A DNA stretch of 64,000 bases, from contig JACVCD010000020.1 in the NCBI GenBank assembly GCA_016742275.1, positions 36,886 through 100,885 on the forward strand. Direction: 5' to 3'. The DNA is from Gemmatimonadaceae bacterium (GTDB taxonomy: Bacteria; Gemmatimonadota; Gemmatimonadetes; Gemmatimonadales; Gemmatimonadaceae). Shown here in pieces: positions 54,445-62,951 of the stretch. The stretch's first letter is position 1, and each line of letters starts with the position of its first letter. A program made the translations under genes and the position numbers. A model generated the notes under the pieces. That model saw nothing but the letters and a program-made list of their open reading frames with translations. It had not been told where the DNA came from and did not search any database.

Positions 54445-54819
54445 CTCCTTCCTTGACTAGGGATGGAACCGGCGACGGAAGAGCCGCCGGCTTGGGTCAC
54501 ATGATTGCGATTGCAAGGGGTGGGACGAAGAGCAACCGAAAGTGCCTCATGTGATGGTGCGGAATATCGTGCGATATCTCACTACTTTGAAGTGGGAGAG
54601 CCGATTTCCTGTGACGTGCCCGTGACTCATGGGCCCCACACCCTTGCCACTCCAAACAAATGTGTGCACTGAGGCGTCACACGGTTCGTCCCCGATTTTT
54701 GAAGTGACGCAAGGGGCTCTCTTGTGTGTTTGAGTCGTTGTGTTTCTCGTTTTTCAACAATGGGGCTGCCGGAAAACTTTCCTTGCTGATTGATGTGCGG
54801 GAGCCTGAGCTTTCAACAT
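54445..54819. other. 375-bp intergenic region, promoter of the SusC operon and 3' end of the peptide cluster
   Basis: No credible coding frame. It lies between the SusC gene start and the LanB-type gene stop; both genes run leftward. It contains the SusC ribosome site, a symmetric ATATCG-TG-CGATAT element and T-rich patches (e.g. TTTTTGAAGT, GTTTTTCAACA) towards the cluster end. A promoter for susC must be here, but its boxes cannot be assigned by eye. Confidence 0.6.
54564..54577. promoter_or_regulatory. Short palindrome, possible operator upstream of SusC gene
   Basis: ATATCG at 54564-54569 and CGATAT at 54572-54577 are perfect mirror halves with a 2-base spacer, 120 bases upstream of the SusC start. 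It is symmetric enough for a dimeric regulator; no regulator gene is adjacent. Confidence 0.35.
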
Positions 54820-57543
54820 TCAAGTGAGCGCTGGGGTCAGGTGCTGCAATACCGTGCTCATTTCGTGTGGCTCATTGGCTGATTGTGCATACCGTTCAAC
54901 ATGAAGAATGAACTCCATCGGACGACCGACGCCGTTTGAAGAGTTCGAGCTAATACCAGGAAGCGCCTCTTCAATCACCACGCAGCCATTGAGATTGAGG
55001 CTGACCAGTCTGTTGAAATATTCTGCGATCAATGGGTCTGATAATCGAAAAAACTGGATCTTTTCGATTTTGGGTGATTTTGCGTCATTCTCGGATACGC
55101 TATGGAAGGTCGCGAAGAAGTCCTCTGGCACGCCGCTGCTGCGGGACCACTTCAATAGCTGCATATGATCGGCAAAACCAAATGCCGATCCACTCCGTGA
55201 TGGAAGCAGATTGCACGAAAAGCGCCACTGCCTTCTGGAGAGCGCAATGGAAGTGCCAAAGTTCAATCGCGGAAATGTCGCGTGTCCTCTTTCTCCCAGT
55301 CCGAGGTATTCACCTGACTGCGGAAAACCGATGGAATAGCCCTTCTGTGGGCCGAAGCGACAAAGAAGCTGTAATAGTGGAGGACGCTGTTTGGGATTGA
55401 TAAAACCGAGATCCACCGGACGAATCCGCTCACCGGTGACGCGGGAAACCAGTTCCAGTTGGTCTGGGTCCGTCAAGCTCGGACGAACTACCAGGTCCTG
55501 CAGATGATATGTGGGCCACCCCGAAGGCCTTGGGCTATTCGGATACGCGATCACCTTCTGCGTGTGAGGTGCGTGGATATTCGCATTGAATCTCTGACAG
55601 TGATATACCTCGGCGACCGTTCCATCGAACCCTTGATGATGCTCGCGCAGTGTTGCGCTCATCGGTGGTGCTACCAAGTCGCTAAATCTCGAGTAGTACT
55701 TGCTGAATCCTGCAATGAATTTCCCACCAGGGATAAGGTAGCGATCACCTACTTCCTGAGGAGGGTGGCAAAAAACTCCGAAGCTGTACTCCTGACCTGC
55801 GCAACTCGGTACATCCTCAATGAGTTCGGACAACGCGTGAGGTTCAAGCTGAGTGCAATCCTCCTTTGAAAATGACAAGCTGCGAAGCAAATCGCGAACA
55901 CGATGGTGAGCATCCTTGATTCGCTCGATCAGCGGCACTCCAAGGGGGTTGATCAGCGAATACGGAGTACTGTCTTCCAGGCTCTTGCTCTGGCGAACGC
56001 TCTCCTCGCGCCGGAGATGTTCCCGCATGTGATCGCGATAGTAAGACTTGTAAAAAGCCATCAGAGGCACTTCAAGTGCCCGCGATCCGAAAGTCGTATC
56101 ATAGTACCTACGCATTGTGGCTTGTTCAGCACGAGGCCAGCCTAACTCATTGGCGATGTTGCACAGCACACCGAGTTCGTTTTTCAGCGCATCGGCGCCT
56201 ATTCCGAGATCGAGGTGGACCATGGCATTGCTGGATACATCTTCGAAAACAGGAGTACGAAACTGCCTCGAACTCTTTGATGGCTGACGATTCTCATCAG
56301 CAGAATTGGGTTCCATCAATATGGCGTTGGCCTTCGCAACAGCGTCGCATCGTTGTCGCGTGTTTCCGCGGGAGGTCATGGCGACGGCGCGTAGGGTCGC
56401 CTGCAGGCGCTGACGCATTTCTCTGCTCCCGGAACTCCGCAGTCCGCGGGAGTGCTCGACCAGAAGTGCTACCCAGCGTTCCTCGCTGTTGTCGTCGTAC
56501 ATATCGAGCCGAAGCACGCCAAGCTTGACCAGTGTACCAATCGTCTTTCGGTGGGAATCCATTGATTGGGTTCCAACCGTCATGGCGTGTAACCTTGTCG
56601 ACAGAGAGCCTACTGTTGCTCCTTCGTTCTGCGTCAGCACATCCAGAACGATACGCATGGAGTCTGTCAACGCCATGCTCGATACAAACTCCTTCTTTCC
56701 TCTGGTAACGAGAAACTCAATTCGATCGCCATTCAACTGATGCACCGCGTATTCGTCTATGCAAATCGGCAATGATAGTGGGAGTCTGTCGCTGCGTACT
56801 AAATGTGAGGCCAACATATCGAGGACCTCAAAGTTGACCCTGATGTAGGAGTTGTCGACTCGTACTTCGCCGTCAACCTCAATTGGCTTCGATGCGTGGG
56901 TCTTCGTTCGCGAGGCTCCGACTCTTCCCGGCAGGATGATGGAGAATCGCGAGAATGGCGTACACTTCGTCGATGCACGGATTGCGAACTGTAGTAGAGT
57001 CCGTTCGATTGTGCGTGTTTTGGAAGTTCGCTTATTCGACGCGGATAGCAGATGCTCGTAGTCTTGAACTGATCGCCAGAAAGTAGGACTCGAAAGAGCG
57101 ACAGCCTTCGCAAAATCTTCGTTCTGTCGCAACAACGCGACCAGATTCTGCACGGTCGCTTGTCTTTCTTCTTCAAACGCAATGGCGGCTGCCTGTTGTG
57201 CGTCGTCGTGGCACGAATGCGCGAGTTCATAGTCCCGGAAGAGTTCGCCCAGATGCAGCTGTGATATCTTATGTTCAATCTGGCCGAACGATGGAGGAAC
57301 ACGTTCTCCCTTGAAAAGAGAACGTCGGGCTTCCAGCAGAATGCCACGCTCGCGCCTGTCTGTAACCAGCGGAACGACGTCGGTAAGTCTGTCCGCAAGT
57401 TCACTGCCGGATTTCTCAATTCTCTCCGTCACTTTACGCATTCTGTCGTATGCGACGGACGCCCGTCCCGACAATGTGTGAGCACACGGCGGTGCGGAGA
57501 GGAGGGGAGTACGCGCTACGAAATGTGGATAGATGTTGCTCAT
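54820..57543 (-). CDS. LanB N-terminal-type lantibiotic dehydratase (glutamylation domain)
   Basis: 907 residues. It fits the Lant_dehydr_N family: N-terminal helical region (RIEKSGSELADRLTDVVPLV), then RTIERTLLQFAIRASTKC followed by TPFSRF at about 178-200, the usual conserved R...R.S..TPF segment, and a long C-terminal half. Class I LanB uses glutamyl-tRNA to glutamylate Ser/Thr in the precursor. The elimination half is missing here and is encoded separately at 60775-61716, so the enzyme is split, as in thiopeptide and some Bacteroidota lanthipeptide clusters. It is the last gene of the cluster, 109 bases after the protease gene. Confidence 0.85.
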   Translation of the reverse strand: MSNIYPHFVARTPLLSAPPCAHTLSGRASVAYDRMRKVTERIEKSGSELADRLTDVVPLVTDRRERGILLEARRSLFKGERVPPSFGQIEHKISQLHLGELFRDYELAHSCHDDAQQAAAIAFEEERQATVQNLVALLRQNEDFAKAVALSSPTFWRSVQDYEHLLSASNKRTSKTRTIERTLLQFAIRASTKCTPFSRFSIILPGRVGASRTKTHASKPIEVDGEVRVDNSYIRVNFEVLDMLASHLVRSDRLPLSLPICIDEYAVHQLNGDRIEFLVTRGKKEFVSSMALTDSMRIVLDVLTQNEGATVGSLSTRLHAMTVGTQSMDSHRKTIGTLVKLGVLRLDMYDDNSEERWVALLVEHSRGLRSSGSREMRQRLQATLRAVAMTSRGNTRQRCDAVAKANAILMEPNSADENRQPSKSSRQFRTPVFEDVSSNAMVHLDLGIGADALKNELGVLCNIANELGWPRAEQATMRRYYDTTFGSRALEVPLMAFYKSYYRDHMREHLRREESVRQSKSLEDSTPYSLINPLGVPLIERIKDAHHRVRDLLRSLSFSKEDCTQLEPHALSELIEDVPSCAGQEYSFGVFCHPPQEVGDRYLIPGGKFIAGFSKYYSRFSDLVAPPMSATLREHHQGFDGTVAEVYHCQRFNANIHAPHTQKVIAYPNSPRPSGWPTYHLQDLVVRPSLTDPDQLELVSRVTGERIRPVDLGFINPKQRPPLLQLLCRFGPQKGYSIGFPQSGEYLGLGERGHATFPRLNFGTSIALSRRQWRFSCNLLPSRSGSAFGFADHMQLLKWSRSSGVPEDFFATFHSVSENDAKSPKIEKIQFFRLSDPLIAEYFNRLVSLNLNGCVVIEEALPGISSNSSNGVGRPMEFILHVERYAQSANEPHEMSTVLQHLTPALT

Positions 57544-57652
57544 CGTGTTTGGTCGACTCAGTCAATGCTGCAATGGGCATGCCGTCACATGACGGAGGCG
57601 TTGTGCTTGTGGAAATGTCAACGCGCATGAAGCGTGGTTCAGTGTTGTCCGC

Positions 57653-58435
57653 CTAGAGGGCCTTTGTCGGGAACGTGATACAAGGCCGCGCTGAGGAAAG
57701 TGCAGAGCAAGTTTCAGGCAATGATGCATTCGAGTTGCTCTGATCTATGAGATGGCCGATCATCTCCTCCTGGCTCCAAGTCTTATTCCAGGTACCAAGA
57801 GCAATCGCCCGGGCGATCCACCCGGATACTACAGCAGCGGAAAAACTAGACCCGCGCGAATTCAAGGGAGAAGCGCGATGGCTGCAAGAGAAAGAGAAAG
57901 ATCCGCATGCTGAGATGTCTCCATAGGGAGAGGATGGAGTCCCAAGACTGAACGAATCAGCTGACATGCGCATCTCTACAGAAATGCAGTCAGCAAAAAC
58001 TGCCGGTGCAAATGGATGCTCGGTAGAGCCCATGGCAGCAACCAAAGGAATATGCCGCTCAGCTGCTCGTTTACATGCTCGGGCTAACGCACCAATACCA
58101 CGCATGGACCCCGTGCCGATACTGACGTTGATGATATCCGCCTCTTGGGCAATGGCAGCTTCAATCGCCACAGTGAGGTCTTCTGTCGTGGTTTCACCTT
58201 GCGGATCGACGATCTCGAATATCAGAAACTCAACCTCAATGCCGATAGCGAGAATGATGGTGGCACAGAGCGAACCATGAATATTTTGACCACAGGCGGG
58301 CAATACGGGACGCGTGGCATCACTGGCTGCCTCAACTTTCGATGATCTCCACACCGACGGACTGATGCCGAGGCAGCTGCAGATTGCAGTGTCGATGAGC
58401 GCGATTTTTACGACGGGTACGGATCGCGATATCAT
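57653..58435 (-). CDS. Subtilisin-like (S8) serine protease, putative leader peptidase
   Basis: 260 residues from the ATG at 58435, which overlaps the LanC stop (ATGA). The catalytic triad is visible: Asp15 in KIALIDTAI, His53 in NIHGSLCATIIL and Ser197 in RGSSFSAAVVSG. The oxyanion Asn, normally in AAGN, reads AAMGSTEH, so Ser replaces Asn. There is no signal peptide or prodomain, so it should stay in the cytoplasm, unlike many LanP enzymes. A role in removing the leader is inferred from position. The frame is open 46 codons further upstream inside the LanC gene. Confidence 0.78.
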   Translation of the reverse strand: MISRSVPVVKIALIDTAICSCLGISPSVWRSSKVEAASDATRPVLPACGQNIHGSLCATIILAIGIEVEFLIFEIVDPQGETTTEDLTVAIEAAIAQEADIINVSIGTGSMRGIGALARACKRAAERHIPLVAAMGSTEHPFAPAVFADCISVEMRMSADSFSLGTPSSPYGDISACGSFSFSCSHRASPLNSRGSSFSAAVVSGWIARAIALGTWNKTWSQEEMIGHLIDQSNSNASLPETCSALSSARPCITFPTKAL

Positions 58436-60324
58436 GCGGCGGACTTGGTCGGAAGATGATCGACAAGCCGGGCGCGAATCAACTCGTATAGCTGCAGAAG
58501 GATCGAAGTGCTCAGCTCTTCCGTGCTCCTGCCAGTCGACACCGCAACCCGTGACAGAATGCTGTCGAAGCAAGACTCTTCATCTCCAGTCTCCTCGAGA
58601 ATGTAGTGCGCCAAACGTCCGATGCGACGAAGACTCGGTTCTCCATTTTCAATGTACGCAACGTAGGTGACCGGTGACGCAGAAAACTCAGGTCGGATCG
58701 CTGTCATCGACCCGGACAGACATTCGTCATGAAGGACAACGGGCTGCACGAACGCGGATAGTCGAAAGCGTGAATTTTCGATGTCCAGTGGAAACGCAGG
58801 CGCTGGCTTGAGATCACGTAGATGCGCCAGCGTCCTGTCGGAAAATCTTGCCCTGTAGGTAATTGCGAATCGCTGATAGGTCTCTCTGCCGTGAGACCGT
58901 TGATGAGAGTCAATTGTGCTTGCGAATTCGGAAACGCGAACACCGATAGATGGAGGCCCTGCTTCTGAGAAGATGAGGGCTGTTTCAGTATTGGAACGTG
59001 GTCGTTCATTTGCCTCGCGGCTGATTTCACCGAGCGGTGTCGGCAAAAGAGAAGGCAGCAAAATGCCTGGAATCGCGGCGCCGGAAAGACGCGCAAGAGC
59101 GTAGGCGATGCCGGCCTCGCCCATCATGAATGAAGGATCCGGTCCTCCGTCGACCGTCCCTGTCCGGATCGACTCACCGGCCCGCGGAAGGCCGGGCAAG
59201 TTCTGGCGATCGAAATCGAACACAGAATCATCAGGCCTGAACAGTCGGTGAGCGGTCAAAGCGCATTCAAGATTGCCAGCGTAGCCGTGACAGAGAGAAT
59301 GATTGAATGGCTCATTGACCGAGCGAAGATCCCGAACGGTTTGGAGAGTTGCAGAACGGAGTAGATCTTCCCGTCCGCACCAAACACCCATGGTTGCCGC
59401 GTGAGCTCTCGCTAACAGGATACCGGGGGCTCCATGGCACCATGCCGACATGTACTTCGTCTTGTAGCCCAGCTTCCTATAGTCGGCATAGCGAAGATGT
59501 TCGACGATCTCCTGGGTTCCTCCTCGTTCCCACAATGTGGCGAATGCGGAAGAACGAAAATCAGGCCAGTTGGAAAATTCTGTAGAGTAGAACGAGTCCT
59601 CGTAAGCGAATGCGGCTTCGGCGCCGTTGCGGAAATAAGCTTCGCCGGTCACAGCGTAGAGCGAAGCAAGTGCAGCTCCTATCCCTGAGGCGCCATGGGC
59701 CAGGCCGCACAGATTGCGGGCCTGCATCGTGTTGCGTGGATCGCCCCACGACATACCCGTTTCCTCAGAGTGTGCTTGAGCAAGCAGGTCATGTCCAAGT
59801 TCCCTCGCAATGAACAATGCAGATTCGTGACCCGTCAGCTTGGCGAAGTCCAGCAATACTGGGATGCTTCCTGCGGCACCGGCGATAACGTCTATTCCAT
59901 CTGATTCTGGCACTTCGCGCGGAACATAGTCGTGTGCACGATGGAGATATTTTGCATCGCCTGTGACAGCGTACGCACGATAGAATGCTGCGAGAAGACC
60001 TACATCTCCGGAGAAGTAGGATGTCGAGAGGCGTCTTGCTGCGTTGTGAGATTCTGCGTGCTGCAAAGCCCCAAGAGCTGTTTCGAGGAACTCTTCATGC
60101 CCAAGAAGACCATACATTTCTATCATCAGCAGCGCGATCCCTGCTGAACCGCTATAGACGGAGGACCCGCATTGGGAAAGAATGGCATGCATCCCCGTCT
60201 TCGCACTGTCTCGGGAACGTATCTCCCAGCAAAAGGCCTTATCAGACGCGATACGTCGGTGACAAATACTTTCTGCGATCTCTGCTGCAAGAGATAGCAG
60301 TTCGCTGTGAGATATGATAGTCAT
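58432..60324 (-). CDS. LanC-like cyclase with ~200-residue C-terminal extension
   Basis: 630 residues. Residues 1-430 match LanC: SSVYSGSAGIALLMIEM, LCGLAHGASGIGAALASLYA, SAWCHGAPGILLAR (Cys296), SLCHGYAGNLE (Cys345, His346), and an ending GILLPSLLPTP typical of the family. The three zinc ligands are present, so it should add Cys thiols to dehydrated Ser/Thr and close thioether rings. Residues 430-630 are extra. The last 75 (about 552-622: VTYVAYIENGEPSLRRIG, then four helices) resemble the beta-strand plus winged-helix of PqqD-type leader-binding (RRE) domains, an inference. It overlaps the protease gene by 4 bases. Confidence 0.88.
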   Translation of the reverse strand: MTIISHSELLSLAAEIAESICHRRIASDKAFCWEIRSRDSAKTGMHAILSQCGSSVYSGSAGIALLMIEMYGLLGHEEFLETALGALQHAESHNAARRLSTSYFSGDVGLLAAFYRAYAVTGDAKYLHRAHDYVPREVPESDGIDVIAGAAGSIPVLLDFAKLTGHESALFIARELGHDLLAQAHSEETGMSWGDPRNTMQARNLCGLAHGASGIGAALASLYAVTGEAYFRNGAEAAFAYEDSFYSTEFSNWPDFRSSAFATLWERGGTQEIVEHLRYADYRKLGYKTKYMSAWCHGAPGILLARAHAATMGVWCGREDLLRSATLQTVRDLRSVNEPFNHSLCHGYAGNLECALTAHRLFRPDDSVFDFDRQNLPGLPRAGESIRTGTVDGGPDPSFMMGEAGIAYALARLSGAAIPGILLPSLLPTPLGEISREANERPRSNTETALIFSEAGPPSIGVRVSEFASTIDSHQRSHGRETYQRFAITYRARFSDRTLAHLRDLKPAPAFPLDIENSRFRLSAFVQPVVLHDECLSGSMTAIRPEFSASPVTYVAYIENGEPSLRRIGRLAHYILEETGDEESCFDSILSRVAVSTGRSTEELSTSILLQLYELIRARLVDHLPTKSAA

Positions 60325-60378
60325 AGGAATTGATCATCGTAGATAGAAGAAGCACCGAGAACCCCCGCTCTCAGTCAA

Positions 60379-60711
60379 CTAGGGACAGGCGTAGCAATAG
60401 GTTGGCGAATTGTGTCCAGTCGTAGTGCATGTCTCGTACTCCGCACGCCAATAATTCGGGCACGTCGCGTCGCAGTCCGTAGGATAGGCGCTGCAACCAC
60501 AAATGATTTGGTTGCAAGTGGTCTCACAGGTCATCAGTGGACCATCACCTGGACACGTATTGGCAAAGTAGGTGTTGCAACTGCCTCCGGCCGGGTTGGT
60601 ATCATCCAGAGCATGAGCATTGTTCTGAAGATCGGTCGGCGCTCCTTCAGAATAGGAGGTTTCAAATGACTCGAGTTGAAGTTCACTAAGGTCGATCTTG
60701 ATACGTTTCAT
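60379..60711 (-). CDS. Putative ribosomal precursor peptide (pinensin-like leader, Cys/Thr-rich core)
   Basis: 110 residues with a strong ribosome site (GGAG, 60717-60720). The leader MKRIKIDLSELQLESFETS resembles, from memory, the leader pattern of pinensin-family lanthipeptides (LxLDxLxVxSFxT). A candidate cut follows GG at residues 42-43 (NPAGG), leaving a 67-residue core with 11 Cys (45, 53, 62, 66, 71, 73, 80, 84, 95, 106, 109) and 15 Ser/Thr, with motifs such as ETTC, ETCTTT. It sits between the two dehydratase parts and LanC. A large core is unusual; it could also be a disulfide-rich peptide. Confidence 0.75.
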   Translation of the reverse strand: MKRIKIDLSELQLESFETSYSEGAPTDLQNNAHALDDTNPAGGSCNTYFANTCPGDGPLMTCETTCNQIICGCSAYPTDCDATCPNYWRAEYETCTTTGHNSPTYCYACP

Positions 60712-60716
60712 GATTA

Positions 60717-60720
60717 CTCC
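60717..60720 (-). promoter_or_regulatory. Ribosome binding site of the precursor peptide
   Basis: GGAG on the minus strand, followed by TAATC and the ATG at 60711, gives near-ideal spacing. It supports the chosen start and high translation of the precursor. Confidence 0.7.
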
Positions 60721-60774
60721 AGTAGAGAAATGGGGGAATAGAAACGAGGCCGGGGGGTCTCAGTGCAAGTTGGA

Positions 60775-61716
60775 TCAAATGCTACTTGCGTTCAGTTCAA
60801 TCGAAACCGACTGGTCATGCGGGTAGCACTGCGATATGAGTGCTGATGCCAAAATGTGCTCATGCCACCTGGTGAGACCGAGACGATTCCAGAGCATGTG
60901 CACCAGGCTTGGCAAGCGTTGTGCGAGCGTTTCAGCTAGATGCTCATCTGTCGAACGGGTCGATCGCAGTTGAGTGGCAATGGACTCCAATCGAGCATAG
61001 TGCTCTGCGTAAACCGCATGTCGTGATGTAGGTGGTGAGTCAAATCGCGTGCTCGTCGGCGGGATTGCAAGAGCGTGGAGCTGCTCGATTTGAATTGCGT
61101 CGCGCAAACGTTCCCGCAGTAACGGATCAATGATTGGTGATGTCCCAGAGGGATTGCCGGGCGCGCCATAGGTACCTCTTCTGAAGGTGTCAGCCATATG
61201 CCGAGTATCAGTGGCAAACACAGAAACGAGCATGCATGCGAGTTGGCCAGCCTCGGCCAGCACCATTGCTTCGCTCTTCCCTTGCCTGAAACGCATGACA
61301 TCAAGGGCGATGCGAGCGGTCGTCTCAAAGATCGCTTCGATATGTGCCAGGCAATCCAGGCCTCCGTATCTTTCGACCTCCCTCTGGTATGGCGCCCACT
61401 CGAACCATCGTTGCGATGTCGTCTGAGCCGACCCTTGATCGTTCCTCGGACGCTCTCGAAGTCCCATTGTTGCGAGACGTTTTCTCAGATGGTTTCGTAC
61501 CAGCCAGCTAGGCGTCGCTGGAGACAACCTCACCCGAAGTCTCAGATGAGCACGGGGGTCCCGATAGCGAACGAAGAAGAAGCCGAGAACGGTATTGTCC
61601 TCAATCAGCGGTCGTACCAGTTGCTGAATGAGATCGTCCCAACTTGAATGGTAGGGCGAAGGATCCAGGTCCAAACAATAGATGTGGGCACTGGCATAGT
61701 ACGGCAGCAGCTTCAT
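60775..61716 (-). CDS. Thiopeptide/lantibiotic-type elimination protein (SpaB C-terminal domain)
   Basis: 313 residues. The opening ASAHIYCLDLDPSPYHSS, then GFFFVRYRDPRAHLRLRVRL, matches the SpaB_C (Lant_dehydr_C) family that eliminates glutamate from glutamylated Ser/Thr to form dehydro-residues. The end, HMLWNRLGLTRWHEHILASA, matches the family 'H...NR.G' helix. It is free-standing, complementing the LanB N-terminal-type protein. It lies 63 bases upstream of the precursor gene and 86 bases downstream of the HlyD gene. Confidence 0.88.
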   Translation of the reverse strand: MKLLPYYASAHIYCLDLDPSPYHSSWDDLIQQLVRPLIEDNTVLGFFFVRYRDPRAHLRLRVRLSPATPSWLVRNHLRKRLATMGLRERPRNDQGSAQTTSQRWFEWAPYQREVERYGGLDCLAHIEAIFETTARIALDVMRFRQGKSEAMVLAEAGQLACMLVSVFATDTRHMADTFRRGTYGAPGNPSGTSPIIDPLLRERLRDAIQIEQLHALAIPPTSTRFDSPPTSRHAVYAEHYARLESIATQLRSTRSTDEHLAETLAQRLPSLVHMLWNRLGLTRWHEHILASALISQCYPHDQSVSIELNASSI

Positions 61717-61802
61717 GTAGGTCTATGAAATATGCAGGGTGAAAATCAACGGCATTGAAAGTGCAATCCAAATACTGAACGAAGGATCGCGGACACCGCG
61801 AA

Positions 61803-62951
61803 CTAGCTTTTCAGGCCAGCGGCTCTCGCACGGAGGGAGGAGGTGAGGATTTCCAGAGGCGTTGCATTTCCGGTCAGTATTCTGGCTCGTACTTCGTATC
61901 CACGTCGTACTGCTACAGATTCGTGCTTGTCGAGTTCCGCATCACCGTGCGCAATGATCACTCTGAACATGGAGCGGGTTTCGGATGCCTGGCTTGCTTG
62001 GGGTGCAATACTTTCTACCACACCCTCTGTCAGGTGTCCGTCGAATTGCGGCAGCCCCGGAAATTGCAGGAGTGTCTTCTGGCCAACCTGAACACTCTGA
62101 ATGTCTCGCGCAGCAATCCACACAACGGCACGCCATCGATTTCTGGTCCCGATTTCAAACAACAACTCTCCGGCTTGCACTTGCCTTCCCCTAAGTCGCC
62201 CGACGTCGTCCGTTAGCACAACTCCCGCCTTGGTTGCATGTACCAGAAAGCCGGTTGCGCGGGCCCGTCGAAAGGCGAGATCCGTCTTCATGCTTTGAAG
62301 TTCAATCCCTCTGCGTGCGATATCCAATGAATCCAGCTTCGTCAGCCGCAGCGATGATTCCGCACTGGAGACATTTGCTCGCGCGGTTTGCAGGTCGGCC
62401 CATGCGAGATCAAGCGCGATACTTGTTCCATGGACATAGCCGAGGCGAAGCGAATCCCAATCTGCGATGAGGCCAAGGTCGACAAGGCGCGAACGAAATG
62501 CTGCTTCTGCGCGAATCAACTGGGCCTGGGCCGTCGCTACAGTCTGCAGGCGCTGGGCAATCGCAATCGGTGTGGTTTTTTCCTGCTTCGACTGCTCGGT
62601 CTGCCGGATCGCAATTTGCCGATCGAGCTGGTCCGACTCGTGCTGATGTTGACGTGAATCGATCAATACGAGATTCTGACCAACGCTGATCGTGTCGCCT
62701 GTTTCCACCAGCACGTCCTCAATCAATCCCGCCTGTGTCGCGCGAACGTCAAAGAGACCGATGGGTTCCGTGATACCTGGTGCGTCAACGGTCTGGCGTA
62801 TCTTCACAATGGCGGCCACACCTGCAGTCGCCGAAGAAAGTGCAGCAAAGACAAAAAAGAGTCTTCGAAGCCAGCGAGATACGTCCCGCAGTGACGTATC
62901 GGATTCGATCAAATGCTCTGGAAGCTGCGGCTCGATTCTGACGAGGCTCAT
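61803..62951 (-). CDS. HlyD-family periplasmic adaptor protein
   Basis: 382 residues. A cytoplasmic start and one transmembrane helix (about 31-49, LFFVFAALSSATAGVAAIV) are followed by a lipoyl-like half (GLIEDVLVETGDTISVGQNL), a coiled-coil region (about 95-225), and a beta-barrel part (GELLFEIGTRNRWRAVVWIA). Such adaptors bridge an ABC exporter and an outer-membrane channel. The start overlaps the exporter stop by 4 bases, so the two are coupled and likely work together to export the cluster's peptide. Confidence 0.88.
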   Translation of the reverse strand: MSLVRIEPQLPEHLIESDTSLRDVSRWLRRLFFVFAALSSATAGVAAIVKIRQTVDAPGITEPIGLFDVRATQAGLIEDVLVETGDTISVGQNLVLIDSRQHQHESDQLDRQIAIRQTEQSKQEKTTPIAIAQRLQTVATAQAQLIRAEAAFRSRLVDLGLIADWDSLRLGYVHGTSIALDLAWADLQTARANVSSAESSLRLTKLDSLDIARRGIELQSMKTDLAFRRARATGFLVHATKAGVVLTDDVGRLRGRQVQAGELLFEIGTRNRWRAVVWIAARDIQSVQVGQKTLLQFPGLPQFDGHLTEGVVESIAPQASQASETRSMFRVIIAHGDAELDKHESVAVRRGYEVRARILTGNATPLEILTSSLRARAAGLKS

